NCBI RefSeq assembly: GCF_000204055.1
Contig: NW_006768803.1
Coordinates: forward strand, 175,460-239,459
Direction: 5' to 3'
Source of the DNA: Melampsora larici-populina 98AG31
Taxonomy: Eukaryota > Basidiomycota > Pucciniomycetes > Pucciniales > Melampsoraceae
DNA length: 64,000 bases
A program made the position numbers and the translations under genes. The notes under the pieces were generated by a model. It did not search any database and was not told where the DNA came from. It was given only the letters and a program-made list of their open reading frames with translations. Of this stretch, positions 48,983 through 60,122 are shown piece after piece (positions within the stretch are counted from its first letter, which is position 1; each line of letters opens with the position of its first letter).

Positions 48983-50072
48983 AGAATGAAAATTCCAAAC
49001 CATGAGACAATGGAATTGGATGGATGGATGGATGGATGATGATGGATGATATGATGTAGTTAACCTTTTTGTTTCAATCAAAAAGAATTAATTGAAGAAG
49101 TTCTACTTTTAGGGTTTCTCATTTGTTGTTTTGTTTTGTTTTGTTTTAATTTCAGTATTTTTTTTTGTTTTATTTTGGTTTTGTCATGTCTTGGAGGTTG
49201 ATGAAAGTTATTTTGTTTTTTTTTGAATTTCTAACAAAAGCTTTTAAAATTTTATTGAAATTTTTTTATTGGTCGTTCTTTTTTCTATAAGTTCTTTTTT
49301 ATCAATTTCATTGAGTTAAGGGGTTTTTCATGGGTTTTTTTTGAAAAAAGTAGATGAATAGTTATATAGATGAACACTTTTTGATTGAGATCTTGATGAA
49401 GCCAAATGGAGACCAGGTTGAAGTCTCATTCTAACTTCAATATGTTAGTCTGCTGAAGGAGATCCAATCCAAGATTTTATTGATGGGTCCAGAGTACACA
49501 AGCGAGATGAAAACCACACACTTAGGTTCATCTCAGCTTGAAAAGTTGGTGGAGGCCAGAGTTCTAAATTGTTTTAGGTAAGGGTCATGTTTGGTCAGGT
49601 CTTACTATCCACAAACAGTCATAATCACTTCCAAATCAACTTATCAGTGAGTCAACCAGATCAACTTGGGTAGGTAAATCCTTCACCAGAAAGGCGAGGC
49701 ATTGAATTTGGTGCAAAGAGATATCTTAGGTTGAGTATCAGCTGGAGCAGCAAATAAAGAGATAAAGGAAAGGTGTAAAGGAAAGGTGAAGAACACCTTT
49801 CCTGGGCTTCTCCAGTAGTCTTATATAGTGAGATGACAACTAGATGCCACACAATGAACATGTTGCTAAGCAGAAATATGAAAGAGAGTATCAAATGTAA
49901 GTCACACAGGCCTGTAGAGAACGCTAGTCTCATAGGACTTTTGACACAACAATAGGGGGTTCAAGGTTAAAGGTTTTTACATAATTTTATGCTACAACAA
50001 ATTGCCCGTTGTTGTAAGATATGCGTGAAGGTTTCAAAGGGGGACAACTGGCACCTAAAAAGGTGTCCCATA
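48983..50072. other. 3' region of the dynein gene, T-rich
   Basis: It holds a GGAT microsatellite at 49017-49055, then a T-rich stretch (49080-49350) with GTTTT repeats, likely 3'-UTR and terminator region. No further gene is supported up to the MITE at 50076. Confidence 0.45.
49017..49055. repeat. GGAT/GATG microsatellite
   Basis: Tandem GGAT units pass into GATGAT units just after the dynein stop codon, probably within the 3'-UTR. Confidence 0.85.
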
Positions 50073-50075
50073 TTA

Positions 50076-50363
50076 GGGGGGCTCAAGTCAAAATATTTTA
50101 CTACTTTTATTGTAATTTTTTTTTCCCAATTGCATAAAATTTACGCAAAATTTTATGCAATTGGGAAAAGTTATACGACATCCCAAATTTTTTTAAGCAG
50201 CAAATTTACGCAAATTTGCGTAAATCTGCTGCTCAGAAGGAGATCCGACAGAAATTTTTACGGTCCTTTTTACGAATTGGGAAACGTTTTTACAGCACAG
50301 TACCGTAAAAAACTTTCCCAAATTTTTTAAGAAAAGGCCGCAAAATTTTTGACTTGAGCCCCC
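50076..50363. mobile_element. Hairpin-rich MITE (about 288 bp)
   Basis: The ends GGGGGGCTCAAGTCAAAA and inverted TTTTTGACTTGAGCCCCC lie next to TTA on both sides (50073-50075 and 50364-50366). Inside is a long hairpin, CCCAATTGCATAAAATTT paired with its inverse, and further AAATTTACGCAAATTTGCGT palindromes. There is no coding potential. Confidence 0.8.
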
Positions 50364-50366
50364 TTA

Positions 50367-51836
50367 TTGAAAACATGTTGATTTTACAAAGATTTTTTTT
50401 TGTGAACAACTTGTCCAGATTCCTGAAAAGAAAAACTCAAAACCCCCAAATGGATAGGTGGGACTGATCTTAACTTTTAAATCATGTTTGTTGGGGCTAT
50501 GGAAATGATCAAGGGATGATCACCACTGTCCCTGTTCCAAAAGCATCAAACAGGTCCAGTACAGGTCCAGTTTATAATACACTCCAAGTAATGGGGCAGT
50601 TTGAGTTTGAGATTTGTAGGGTATGTACATTCACAGACTGGTAGTATGGATAAGGGATCATGGGTTTATACAGGGTTGAATATACCCTGTATGTCCCTGG
50701 CTTCAAGTATTCCTCATTCCTCATCTGGACTTTAAGCTTTCTAAACTCTACAAGGTACTGAGTGAAGCAGAAAAGGGGTGTCTATGAAGTAACAATTTGT
50801 ACATCATTCTACAATATCCTCAGATGACAAAACTGAGCAATTAGGTTTACTAGGTGTTGACTTCGAACTAGCTGGTGATTGGTGATTGGATGCAATACAT
50901 GTTTGATCTGAAAAGTGGTGATTGCTTGGTAATTCATTGTGGATGGAATGTACCAAAAAAGAGTCTGTAAGTGGTGATTGCTTGGCGATTTTTTGCTTGA
51001 TAGATTGAACCAAAAATGTGTTTCACTTTGATTTGGTGAGTAGAAACAGCAAGAATTTGATTGGATGGTTGAATTTGATTGCCAACTTGTGATTGTTACA
51101 ATTCTGATCTGATATTGAATTTGAATTTGATAACAATTACAATTTAATAATCTTGATTCAATCTTCAAAATTGATGACCAGTAAAATATATTGGTTGTTT
51201 TGATTACTTTGATTTCCATTGTGATTTTGCAAAGAGAATTTGAAGTACTGAAAAAAAGAATCACCACATAAAAATATCACATATACAGTGCTTATACCTG
51301 GGGAAATATTCATGTCATTTTTTGTGCAAATTCTGTGCAAGACATGAATAGAACTGGCACAGAGCTTTCATGCAGCTTGCAAGTTGGTCTTGCATGGTTT
51401 CTGCGCCAGTTGGAACACAATAGCTGGGGCCAAAAATTTTGATGTCTTTGGAAAACTTGCGAAAGGGCACTGCAAAAATAAAATCCAGAAAAGGATAATT
51501 TGGAAACTGGAATGAGGGGTCAAAGTGAAGATCACATTGAGGCTTCAGTGGGATTTTCCCAGTTCCATTGTAGGTTTGTAGAGCTGTTGGATCATATTTT
51601 GAATCACTGAGAAATATGTGATAAACGAAAGTTACAAAAAATAAAAAAGTTAGAACCAAGCATTCTGTAAGCAAGGGCACAGATCAGGTGTGAGCCAGAG
51701 GACTTGACCAATCTGGCAATCTTTTTAAAATCAACAGTATGTACTTATTTCCATGCTACAGGTGCTCAAAGGCCCAACAGCACCTGTATAATTCCACAAA
51801 AATATGGAATGAGTGACAAACACAGTAGACCTGCTC
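50367..51836. other. Intergenic, no gene seen
   Basis: Minus-strand ORFs (50804-51680) are AT-driven and show no domain. The region ends at the target duplication of the nested element. Confidence 0.4.
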
Positions 51837-53444
51837 CACCACAGTAGGGCTGTGACCCGGCCCTGAGTGTGACGGGACTGCCTGGGGGCCGAACCCGGAC
51901 TTGGGTAGACCCAAGTACCTTCAAAATATGCGCGGGGCCGACCAGGGCGTGCCAGAGTGGCAATGCAGGGCATTCTAGAAGTCCAATAATGGTTTAGGTC
52001 TGTCAGAATACAATCTTCCAACTACGGTGGCTGTGGAGCGCCAATTGAGTCAAAACCCCCAAAAGCGCAAATTCTACATGAAACCTCGGCAGAAAGCCCC
52101 GCTGAGCCTGTCCCGATCCTGAGTCCGCTGAGGTCCGCTGGCCTGGGAACAGGCTTCCCCTCATTCGACTTAATTTTGTGCAATTATTCAGCTTTCTATT
52201 CTCGTTTGTTGGCAACTCATCTATACTTTTTGAGTCCTGATTTTTCAAGTATTGCCGAGCAAGCAAAGAAAATGTAACCCAGAAATGACCATTCACAAAT
52301 TGTGTACTTCCCCCCCAAAACCTATGAAGATCACCTTTCATGAAAGCATCATGGGGGTCTTGTTGAGACAATGATGATTATCCAAACACATAGTAACACA
52401 CTTTACCATATTATCTGATGATTGGGATACATAATTTGTTCGATATGATGAAGGGTTTATTGATCAATCAACACAACACGGCTTTTCTAGAGCGGTCATT
52501 CAAAAAGAATCTTTTCGCATGCTCCACCTAACATATGAATTTAGGATGATCTCCTATAGCTGATATGAAGAAAGGGATGATTCACATTGATCAAGTTTGC
52601 TGCATAAGAATCGCACTGTCAAAGAGGACACCTGGGGGTGACAACGGGTAAAGTGCTGTCCGAGGCAGCGGACTCTGGGTCGGGATAGGCTCAACGGGGC
52701 TTTCTGAGGGTGTTTCATGTACATTTTTTGCTTTTTGGGGTTTTGACTCATTTGGCGCAAACTTAACCCGTCCCTCTCAGTCGCGCGAGACGCTCCCCGA
52801 GAGAGGGACTTACGGCTAAAGTCGAAATTCAAGCGTGAGACCTGACGGGGCATTTAGCCCAAACCAGTCTCACATTATAAAACCATTTTTCCTATTTATA
52901 AACTCCTCACGCCCCAAAATGAAACTTGTGCGCTGAGAAGAGGCCGACAACCTCGTCTAGTCCCTTCCTCAAAAGAGGCATTTGCCGAGGAATTATCCTG
53001 ACAAAACCTCCGGGGCCGCAAGTCGGTGCTCTCAAGCGTTACAGCGAACAGATTTGCTGCGCGTCAGAAAGATTGAGTTTCAGGCGTACAGGGCAAACAA
53101 CACTTCTACAATGCATTATCTTAGGGGTCTGGCATAACGCAGGCAAACTGCATAATACGCGCTGAGCAGTGTTCGAGATGACTCTATGGACTGAGTATTG
53201 TTTCATGATTATCAAGGAGACTGACTGATAACCACATTCTCAGCATAAGATGTTCCTACAACTGGCAAGGCATATAGCAAAATAAGCACGAGCAGAAACA
53301 GAACCACGCGTCCAACATTCTTCAGCCTGATCCCACCCAGTAAACCGCTGATATTGCAAGGAAGGGATATTAGTATGAGTAATTCATGCCTCTGAATTAG
53401 GAGAATGCTCTCGGAATCTACCTTGATCCCAAAACATTTTGATT

Positions 53445-54036
53445 TCACGGAGGGGGCCACGGGTAAGCACCGTTGTCGTTAATGTGAAGGTCGTTGGCCT
53501 GAGGACTCACAATCACAAAGTATGTGAGGACTCCAATGAAGAACAATATATATATACGTTTCACTCACCTCCGATTGAATGAACTCGTACCATATATGGT
53601 TTTCATTTCCCGCGCCGTGAATGAGATCGCGCAGGGCTTTGAACAGTCGAATAAGAACAGAGCAAGAGTAGGTTCCCGTCCCAAGAAAGGAGCGTCGATG
53701 ACCCCATAGGCGACGGTGCTCAAGCAACGTGATAATAAAATCATACACGGTCATGTGTTGACTTTGAATGAAGCCAATGATGTTGCGACATCTGGCGAAG
53801 AGCAAGTCAGGACTGGGAGGCGGCTGGTGTGAGTACGTCACTTTGGTTAAAGGCCTGACGGAAGCGACAAAGTCTTGGACTGATAAGCCTTCAGAAATAA
53901 TAAAGTCGGTGATGTTCGCAATATGCTCCTCGCGAATGATGTCGGCACGACGCTCCGGAATTCGTTCCTCGCGCTGATCGGCGCGCTCGTCCTCGCTGTC
54001 AGGAATTACAATGGACTCTGGGGTAGATCGATCCAT
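53445..54036 (-). CDS. Small protein resembling the N-terminal domain of the DUF6589 protein (173 aa)
   Basis: Two exons (54036-53569 and 53498-53445) give 174 codons. A charged N-terminus (DRSTPESIVIPDSEDERADQ) is followed by FIISEGLSVQDFVASVRPLT and a second helical part DFIITLLEHRRLWGHRR, with YEFIQSEANDLHINDNG at the end. The second part matches the pattern of the neighbour's N-terminus (DFMYTFFSSNHAECIYRCR, then ETFILNEASAIVNGQD), including the same intron position between Glu and Ala. It is divergent from the DUF6589 gene with 435 bp between starts. A short minus-strand reading at 53212-53410 with a hydrophobic segment lies downstream and may be an extra exon. Confidence 0.65.
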
Positions 54037-54470
54037 GGTTGGTAATTAGGGGGTTGAAATGATGTCAATAACAGAGGAGACCCATTTATGTATACGGGGC
54101 AAGGGCCCCTCTCTCTATACCCCTTGGAACACCATGTGATCCGCTCGGATTAGAGTAACAATCCATTCCGAATGGGTGTTATGAGACAAGTGAGATTGTA
54201 TCCCTTCAATCCGGCATAGTGGGATTGTTGGGATACAGTGTAGTTCCTTACAATGGATCCCAATGTTGAGAAGGAATACTCATCCGGTTTGAGCATTTGA
54301 CACAAGTCGGGATACATCCGTTACGATCTTGCCCACACCGCCGACTCAGCACGAAAGAAGGCATATGAGCTATGATTGTGATATTTTTCACAAGGTGGGG
54401 GTTGATATTATCAGAATCCTTGTTATATCACCCGTCAGGAAAAACTGATAGTTTTTATTATACATCGAAT

Positions 54471-57395
54471 ATGCCACAACAACATCAACAACATAGCCAA
54501 CCAACACCACCCATGTCTTTGACGCTTAGTCACACATTAGAGATATTGGCGCATATGTCCAAACTGGATTTTTCACCTAGGGATTTCATGTATACATTCT
54601 TCTCCTCTAATCACGCGGAATGCATATATCGCTGTCGCTTGATGAAGAACGGATCTGGAGAGAAACAAAACAAATCGATATTGAAAAATTACGGGAACCT
54701 TATCAAGTCGTCAGAAGTAGGGCTGCAATTCTGGGAAACATTCATTTTGAATGAGGTTAGTCGCGCCAACAAAGAAAAGACCGTTTTGTAAACATTGGTT
54801 AATATTTGATTGCAGGCATCCGCAATTGTAAATGGACAAGACGTGGTTCGTGGTGCTTACCCTAAAGGCGCATACGTCAGCTCGAATCAGATCCCAAGTG
54901 ACTTCTTCAGCGAGAGTTCAGAAGCCAGACGCACTGAGAAAATCAAGGATGGAATGCCATTCTTGCATTCCTTGATTTCACAGAAAATATCAATGTCGTT
55001 GAAACACAAGGCGTCGAAACCGGATAGTCCATTTGTTAAACCAAATGACAACAGCTCAAGACGTACCTCGATAAATCCCAAAACCCCCAAAACCCCCGAG
55101 TCTGCGGTCACGAGACGTAATTCGCTCAACCCCACCGAACCTTCTGTGAAAGGGGATGAGGAAGACGAGGTGTTGTCACTCGCCAACTTGGTGTACGTGA
55201 AGTCGACACCATCTGAAGTGGCGGATCATAAAGCCCAGGAGGTAAGCCACACTTACTACAAACGTCTGATTGAGGGAAGATAGTGACGAAGTATTCGGTC
55301 ATGCAGGTTCCGGTAGCGATTTGTGCCATGATCGCATATCAATGCAATCGGCGTTGCAATGCGGTGCCCCTGCAGAATGGTCTGATGGTCTTGGCCGGAG
55401 GTGTTTCCTGCAGGGTTAATGAATATTTACAATGTTTCGGTTTGACGACACAGGTGTTCCATGCTGTCCTCGACGCCATGGAACACCTGCGTATATCCCA
55501 AGAGGCCCAGCTGATGGAGGTCTTCAAAGTTAATCAGAAACTGTTGCCATTGTTATGCTTTGACAACGTAGACATACACTTACGCATCCACAACTCTCGT
55601 ATTGATCTGTCTTCGAGGCTATTTCATGGGACTTGGGGTTTCTACACGGTTTTTCGTGCGGCGCTGTTGGCAAGTTGTGATGCTGAAGCTCTTTCGCTGG
55701 CTGTTTTTGTGGAAGCAATGAAGAACAGCGACCAAAAACCCGTGATGATTGACTCTTTCGCCCCTCGTGCTGGCGAATCTGTCCATTTCGAGGCTGTCAT
55801 CAAAGCTCAACTTGCTCTGGCGTTAGTGGAACATGTCAAACATCTCCCGAAAGGGCCATCGCCTCAAGACCTACCTCCTCTCGCCGTAGCTCCTCCAAAA
55901 ATTGACCCTATCGAGTTTCACACGCCGAATATACACTTTTTGCGCATGATGGATGCGCCGGATTCATCAGCAGACGGCGTATCCCAAGTGCTCGATCAGG
56001 TGATGACTCAGATAGGTATGCAGAAAGAACAATATGCAGAAAACCTTCTGGTCGCCGGCGGCGATGTTGGTTCGAACCAATTGGTCAAAAGTCTTCGAGG
56101 GAAGCTCCACCCGCCAATTGACTCGATTGAAGGCCTTTCATGGGTCCTCTCGGTGTTTGGACCTGCACACACAACATGGAACTTCGCCGAGGCAGTATGG
56201 GCCTTGCACTGGGGTAACTCGAACGACGGTGAGGACCGAGGAGCCTGGCGGTCATCCTTCGAGTTAGGCGGTGATTATAGTAAGCCTGTTGTGCAACAGG
56301 ACTTCAATTCCATAATGAGGTCCATTCAAATCGTCCATAAAGCAAATTTGGTATTCATCATTAGGTAAGCACAGTGGTCTATGATCGTTACATGCCAAGG
56401 TCTCATTGCTGAGGACTTACCATTGCAGTGAAGTATTGAGATCTTTAGCCAAAGTCAATCTGACACAGAAGTCCGAATGCCAGCATGTCCTGGATACCGC
56501 TTGGAAAAAGTACTTTGCAGCATCGGCGTTGAGGGAAGCACAAGAGAACTTAGATTGGAACAAATATAACCTAATGCTGAGATTACGTGACTTTGGCACC
56601 GTTGTCGAGGCTCATAACGCCACTCGCGCCGGGGACATAGGACGTCTGATCGCCATGTGGAAGCGGTGGGCGATAATGGCACAAGGCCTCACCGGCCTAT
56701 CTCATTATGCTCGGCACATTCCGCGGATGGTGTTGCTCCTGGAAGAGGATCTACCCCCCCAGCTCGCCCATGTGATCAAGCATTCCCTTCTAGTGCCATC
56801 GCTCGAGCGAGATGGGCATTGGATGCCCATTGATGAATTTCTCGAGGTGCATATATTCTGGCTCAAAGAGGTTTATAACAACACGGTACATCAGTCTTCC
56901 TAATATGCGACTTCGACGTCCACCGTGCTGTGTTTGACTCATCTTATTTCCCAGGGCCATGGCACCGATATTGAGCGACTCACATACCGTTATTCAAATA
57001 ACATACCCATGGTAAGGGCAAACTCAAGTCGAACAAGTCTTAAAATTAAATTGCTGATCATCTTCTATCACTTCATTTGTTTAATACAGTTGCGCCGGCT
57101 CATCCAACTTATCAAAGCCCATTCGGGACACAAAATCATATTCCAGTCCAACGCCAATAAGATAACCGACGCCTCCATGGCCAATTTCCTTCGCTATGCA
57201 AATGAGAACCTCTCCCAAAGGCCGGAGGACCGTGTGCGCCCAATGGTGACCAACGTGTTTGCCACAGGGCTATCCAACATGATTAAAATCATTCAAACTG
57301 AGTCAAGCGAGGGTCAATCATCGCGATATCGGTGGGGCTCGTCGCGAGGGTACGAGGCTGATGAGGCGGACGGCGAATTTCCTGAGGAAGGCTAG
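54471..57395 (+). CDS. DUF6589-type protein, RNase H-like transposase candidate (862 aa)
   Basis: Five exons (54471-54755, 54816-55241, 55307-56364, 56429-56885, 56955-57011) plus a sixth (57090-57395) join in frame to 863 codons with no stop. The N-terminal domain (about 1-130) is followed by a Ser/Pro/Thr-rich linker. The conserved DUF6589 region then runs from about 237 to the end, with CNRRCNAVPLQNGLM, LCFDNVDIHLR (Asp about 323), VAGGDVGSNQLVKSL (Asp about 490), FGPAHTTWNFAEAVW, and a C-terminal NNIPMLRRLIQ then SQRPEDRVRPMVTN block. DUF6589 proteins are common in basidiomycetes, and an RNase H-like fold has been proposed. The acidic residues at 323 and 490 would be candidate catalytic sites (inference). 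The frame is intact, unlike the helicase. Confidence 0.85.
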
Positions 57396-57450
57396 AGGTG
57401 GCAGTCTGTCAAAGGCAAATGCAGCGGGGTTTCAGTCATCTCAAGAACCA

Positions 57451-60122
57451 TCATGTGTATATAGAGTTACACATATCTCCCCAAGAACTGACCGTGTTGC
57501 AATTGACTCGTTTCGAAGAGCTGGATTCATTTGGTGAGGGTCCTGCCCGCTTACGTGTTCCTGAGCCCTTTGGGGCTCTTGTAGCTTGATTCTTCAACCT
57601 TTCTTCACGAGCCATAGTTCTCTTCTCGGCCAGACGCTTGCGTTCCTTGGCTTCTCCTTTGATGCGCAACCTTTTGGCATTCGCCAGTGCCGCTTTCTGT
57701 GCATCTGCAAGTTCTTTATCCGCCAACTAGCGCCAGTGCAATTACAGGCGGTCAGCATGATGTCCCAGGGAATGCGTGACCACCTCTCTCACCTTAGCTT
57801 CTTTCATTGCTAGCTTCTCTGCGGCATCTCTCTTTTTGACCAATTCCGTCCCTTCCACTGAGACCGGCACTTTGGCAGGTCCTTTACGTCTAATGTTCTT
57901 ACGACGTTGAACAGCTTGAGCAATAGCATCCGCAGCACCCTCGAACCCTTCTTGCCATTCCACAAAAGAGGCAAAAAGAGTTCGAAATTGGCCTCCAATG
58001 ATCTCGCCAGGCAGGAAGATCCCCAGATCGCTAGGATTTTCAATAGTGTCGATATTCATGGCCAGATCCCACGCGAGGGCATCGGAGAAGTAGTCCCATG
58101 GGCCGACTTCCGAGTCCTTAGGGTAAGAATTGTAAAATGAACCTTCAAAAGCTCCACGCCACTTGGTCACCAGGCTTTTGAGAGGTGAGAAGGACCGGAT
58201 GTCGTCCTCCGCCCCACATCTTAGTAGTTCCGGGCGCGATGAGACCTGTGAGTTTGGAGGTGGCAACGGGAGGTCATCCAGCATTTGATTCAGCTCAGGT
58301 TCGGTCCATTGGACGGCTTTGTCGAAATTGTCCACAGTGAGGCCTTTCTGTCCAAGCCAGAGGGCCTCTGCCTCCTCGGGTAGACAATTGCTACAGTCAC
58401 ATGGGGGCATTTCGGCTTTGAGTTGACGCGACTCCTCTTCTTGTACAACCCAGGCATCAGTTTTTAAAGGTATATAGCTGTGACTTCATTCATTTCATAT
58501 GTGGTATGTTAGTTAAGCAATTCTATATAGGAATTTCCACTGCTGAACCACTCACGCAAGATCCACCGCCAGGGCCACACGCAGGCATACTGGCGTAATG
58601 GCCAAAGCGTCCATACAATCGTCGTCGCTCATCACAGTGGGTGTGTGAAAGTCTTCGATTTGATTTTTCCCATTCGTACAAGTGTTTTCGACTAAGAGGA
58701 TAGCCAACCCGCGACGACCATCACGCCCACATCTTCCCGCCATCTGGGTAAAGTTACATGGGTCGTGTCGGCCTACCACAATCACGCGGCGCACGCGGTG
58801 CCAATTCTGGCCAAGTCCGAGCGCCAGTGTGCAGCACATGACCGCTAGGGCACCGGCTACGTACGCTTCGACTGCTGAGACCTTAGCTCTGGCACCTGTG
58901 GTTGCATGGTATCGGCGAGCAAACGACGACAGTCCGTTGTTAGCTTCAGCAGGCTGACCACGAGCGGAGTTGATCAGGCGAAGAAATTCCAGTGTAGCGT
59001 TCTGAGTTCCAGCGTAAATCAGCGTAGGTGGTATTTCCTCATTAGATACGAGCGTGTGGTGTGTAAAGACACCTTTCAAGGCCGTTTTCATAGGGCGTTT
59101 GAAAGTTCTTCATATGAAGCGGAGTTCCGGCCTTGTGAGTTTGGCTTGTAAGATATGTATATCTTGAGGCTCAATCTTGAGGTTAGTCAGGATGGCTTGG
59201 ATAGCTTGAGGCGTGCATGTCGCCGACATCAGAAGTAGTGGAACCTTCTCAGTTGCGAGAAAGCGTCGTGCCAGATCTCCGTAGCTCGGTCAAAAAGCAC
59301 CGGTGTCCTGGATTCTGGCAAAGCTGGCCAGCTTTTTGGCGTGTCCGCTTTTGACCAGGCCCCACATATATATCATATGTGCTTCGTCCACAACCTTGAG
59401 AATCAGACGTGATTGAAACCTTCGATCAAGGAACATTTTTGAAAATATCGTGTTTGTCAAGGCCACCTCTGGGCTCTGCAACAACCAACATGGGATCAAC
59501 TCTTGTCGCAGAAGCACAATCTTGATGAGAACATCCAAACACACACAGCCGACTCACCACATAAATGAAAGTGTATTCACCACTCAATACAGCTTCACAT
59601 AGTTCTCGTGTGCAGGTGCCGCCGGTCATATTTACCGCTTTCAGGCTTACATGCGATTTTTCCAATACCTGGCAATTGTGTCCCGTCAATAGCTATTTAA
59701 CTAGTGATAATGATTATAAGCAGTTCACTAACTTGGTCGTCCCCCAGCGAATCCAAGGGGTTCATGCTCAACACGATGGGGGAATCGGCTTCCTCATACA
59801 TGTGATACAAGAGTTCTGGAATTCGGCTCTTTCCAAATCCTGTTCCGGCGAGTAAAAAGATCGTGCGTCCGTTGATGAGATTTATGACGCTCTCGATTTG
59901 TTTGGGCCGAGCGGGGTAGCCATATGTCTTCTTAAACAGGTCTGCAACTAAGCGCGCTTGGATTTCTTCGCTAACGTTTTGAAACACAGCTTTCAATCGA
60001 GGTTTTTGAATTGCTTGCGTGATCTCATTGTTGCCAAACAGCTGACTTTGAGTTCTGCTTTGACTCCTACGTAGCATATCCGGGTTTATGATATTTTGGT
60101 AGACCAAGGGTGAACCGGTCAA
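57451..60122 (-). pseudogene. RecQ-like DNA helicase with two premature TGA codons
   Basis: Five exons (60122-59733, 59692-59558, 59475-58556, 58477-57793, 57726-57451) join in frame to 802 codons. Motif I is GTGFGKSR (residues 93-100), motif II DEAH (about 205-208), motif III LLLMSATC, and motif VI TQMAGRCGRDGRRG, close to RecQ QxxGRxGRDG. A Cys-rich CDCSNC follows, and the C-terminus is strongly basic and coiled. TGA interrupts at codon 237 (59290-59292, between GAF and PSYGDL) and codon 297 (59110-59112, between ELRFI and RTFKRP). Both are explained by CGA>TGA. The gene is tail-to-tail with the DUF6589 gene, 55 bp apart. It would have supplied strand separation for element movement (inference). 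Confidence 0.88.

Noticed and set aside
48990..49330. CRISPR or other regular spaced repeat
   Set aside because: The repeats here are simple microsatellite and T-rich tracts without spacers, and the genome is eukaryotic.
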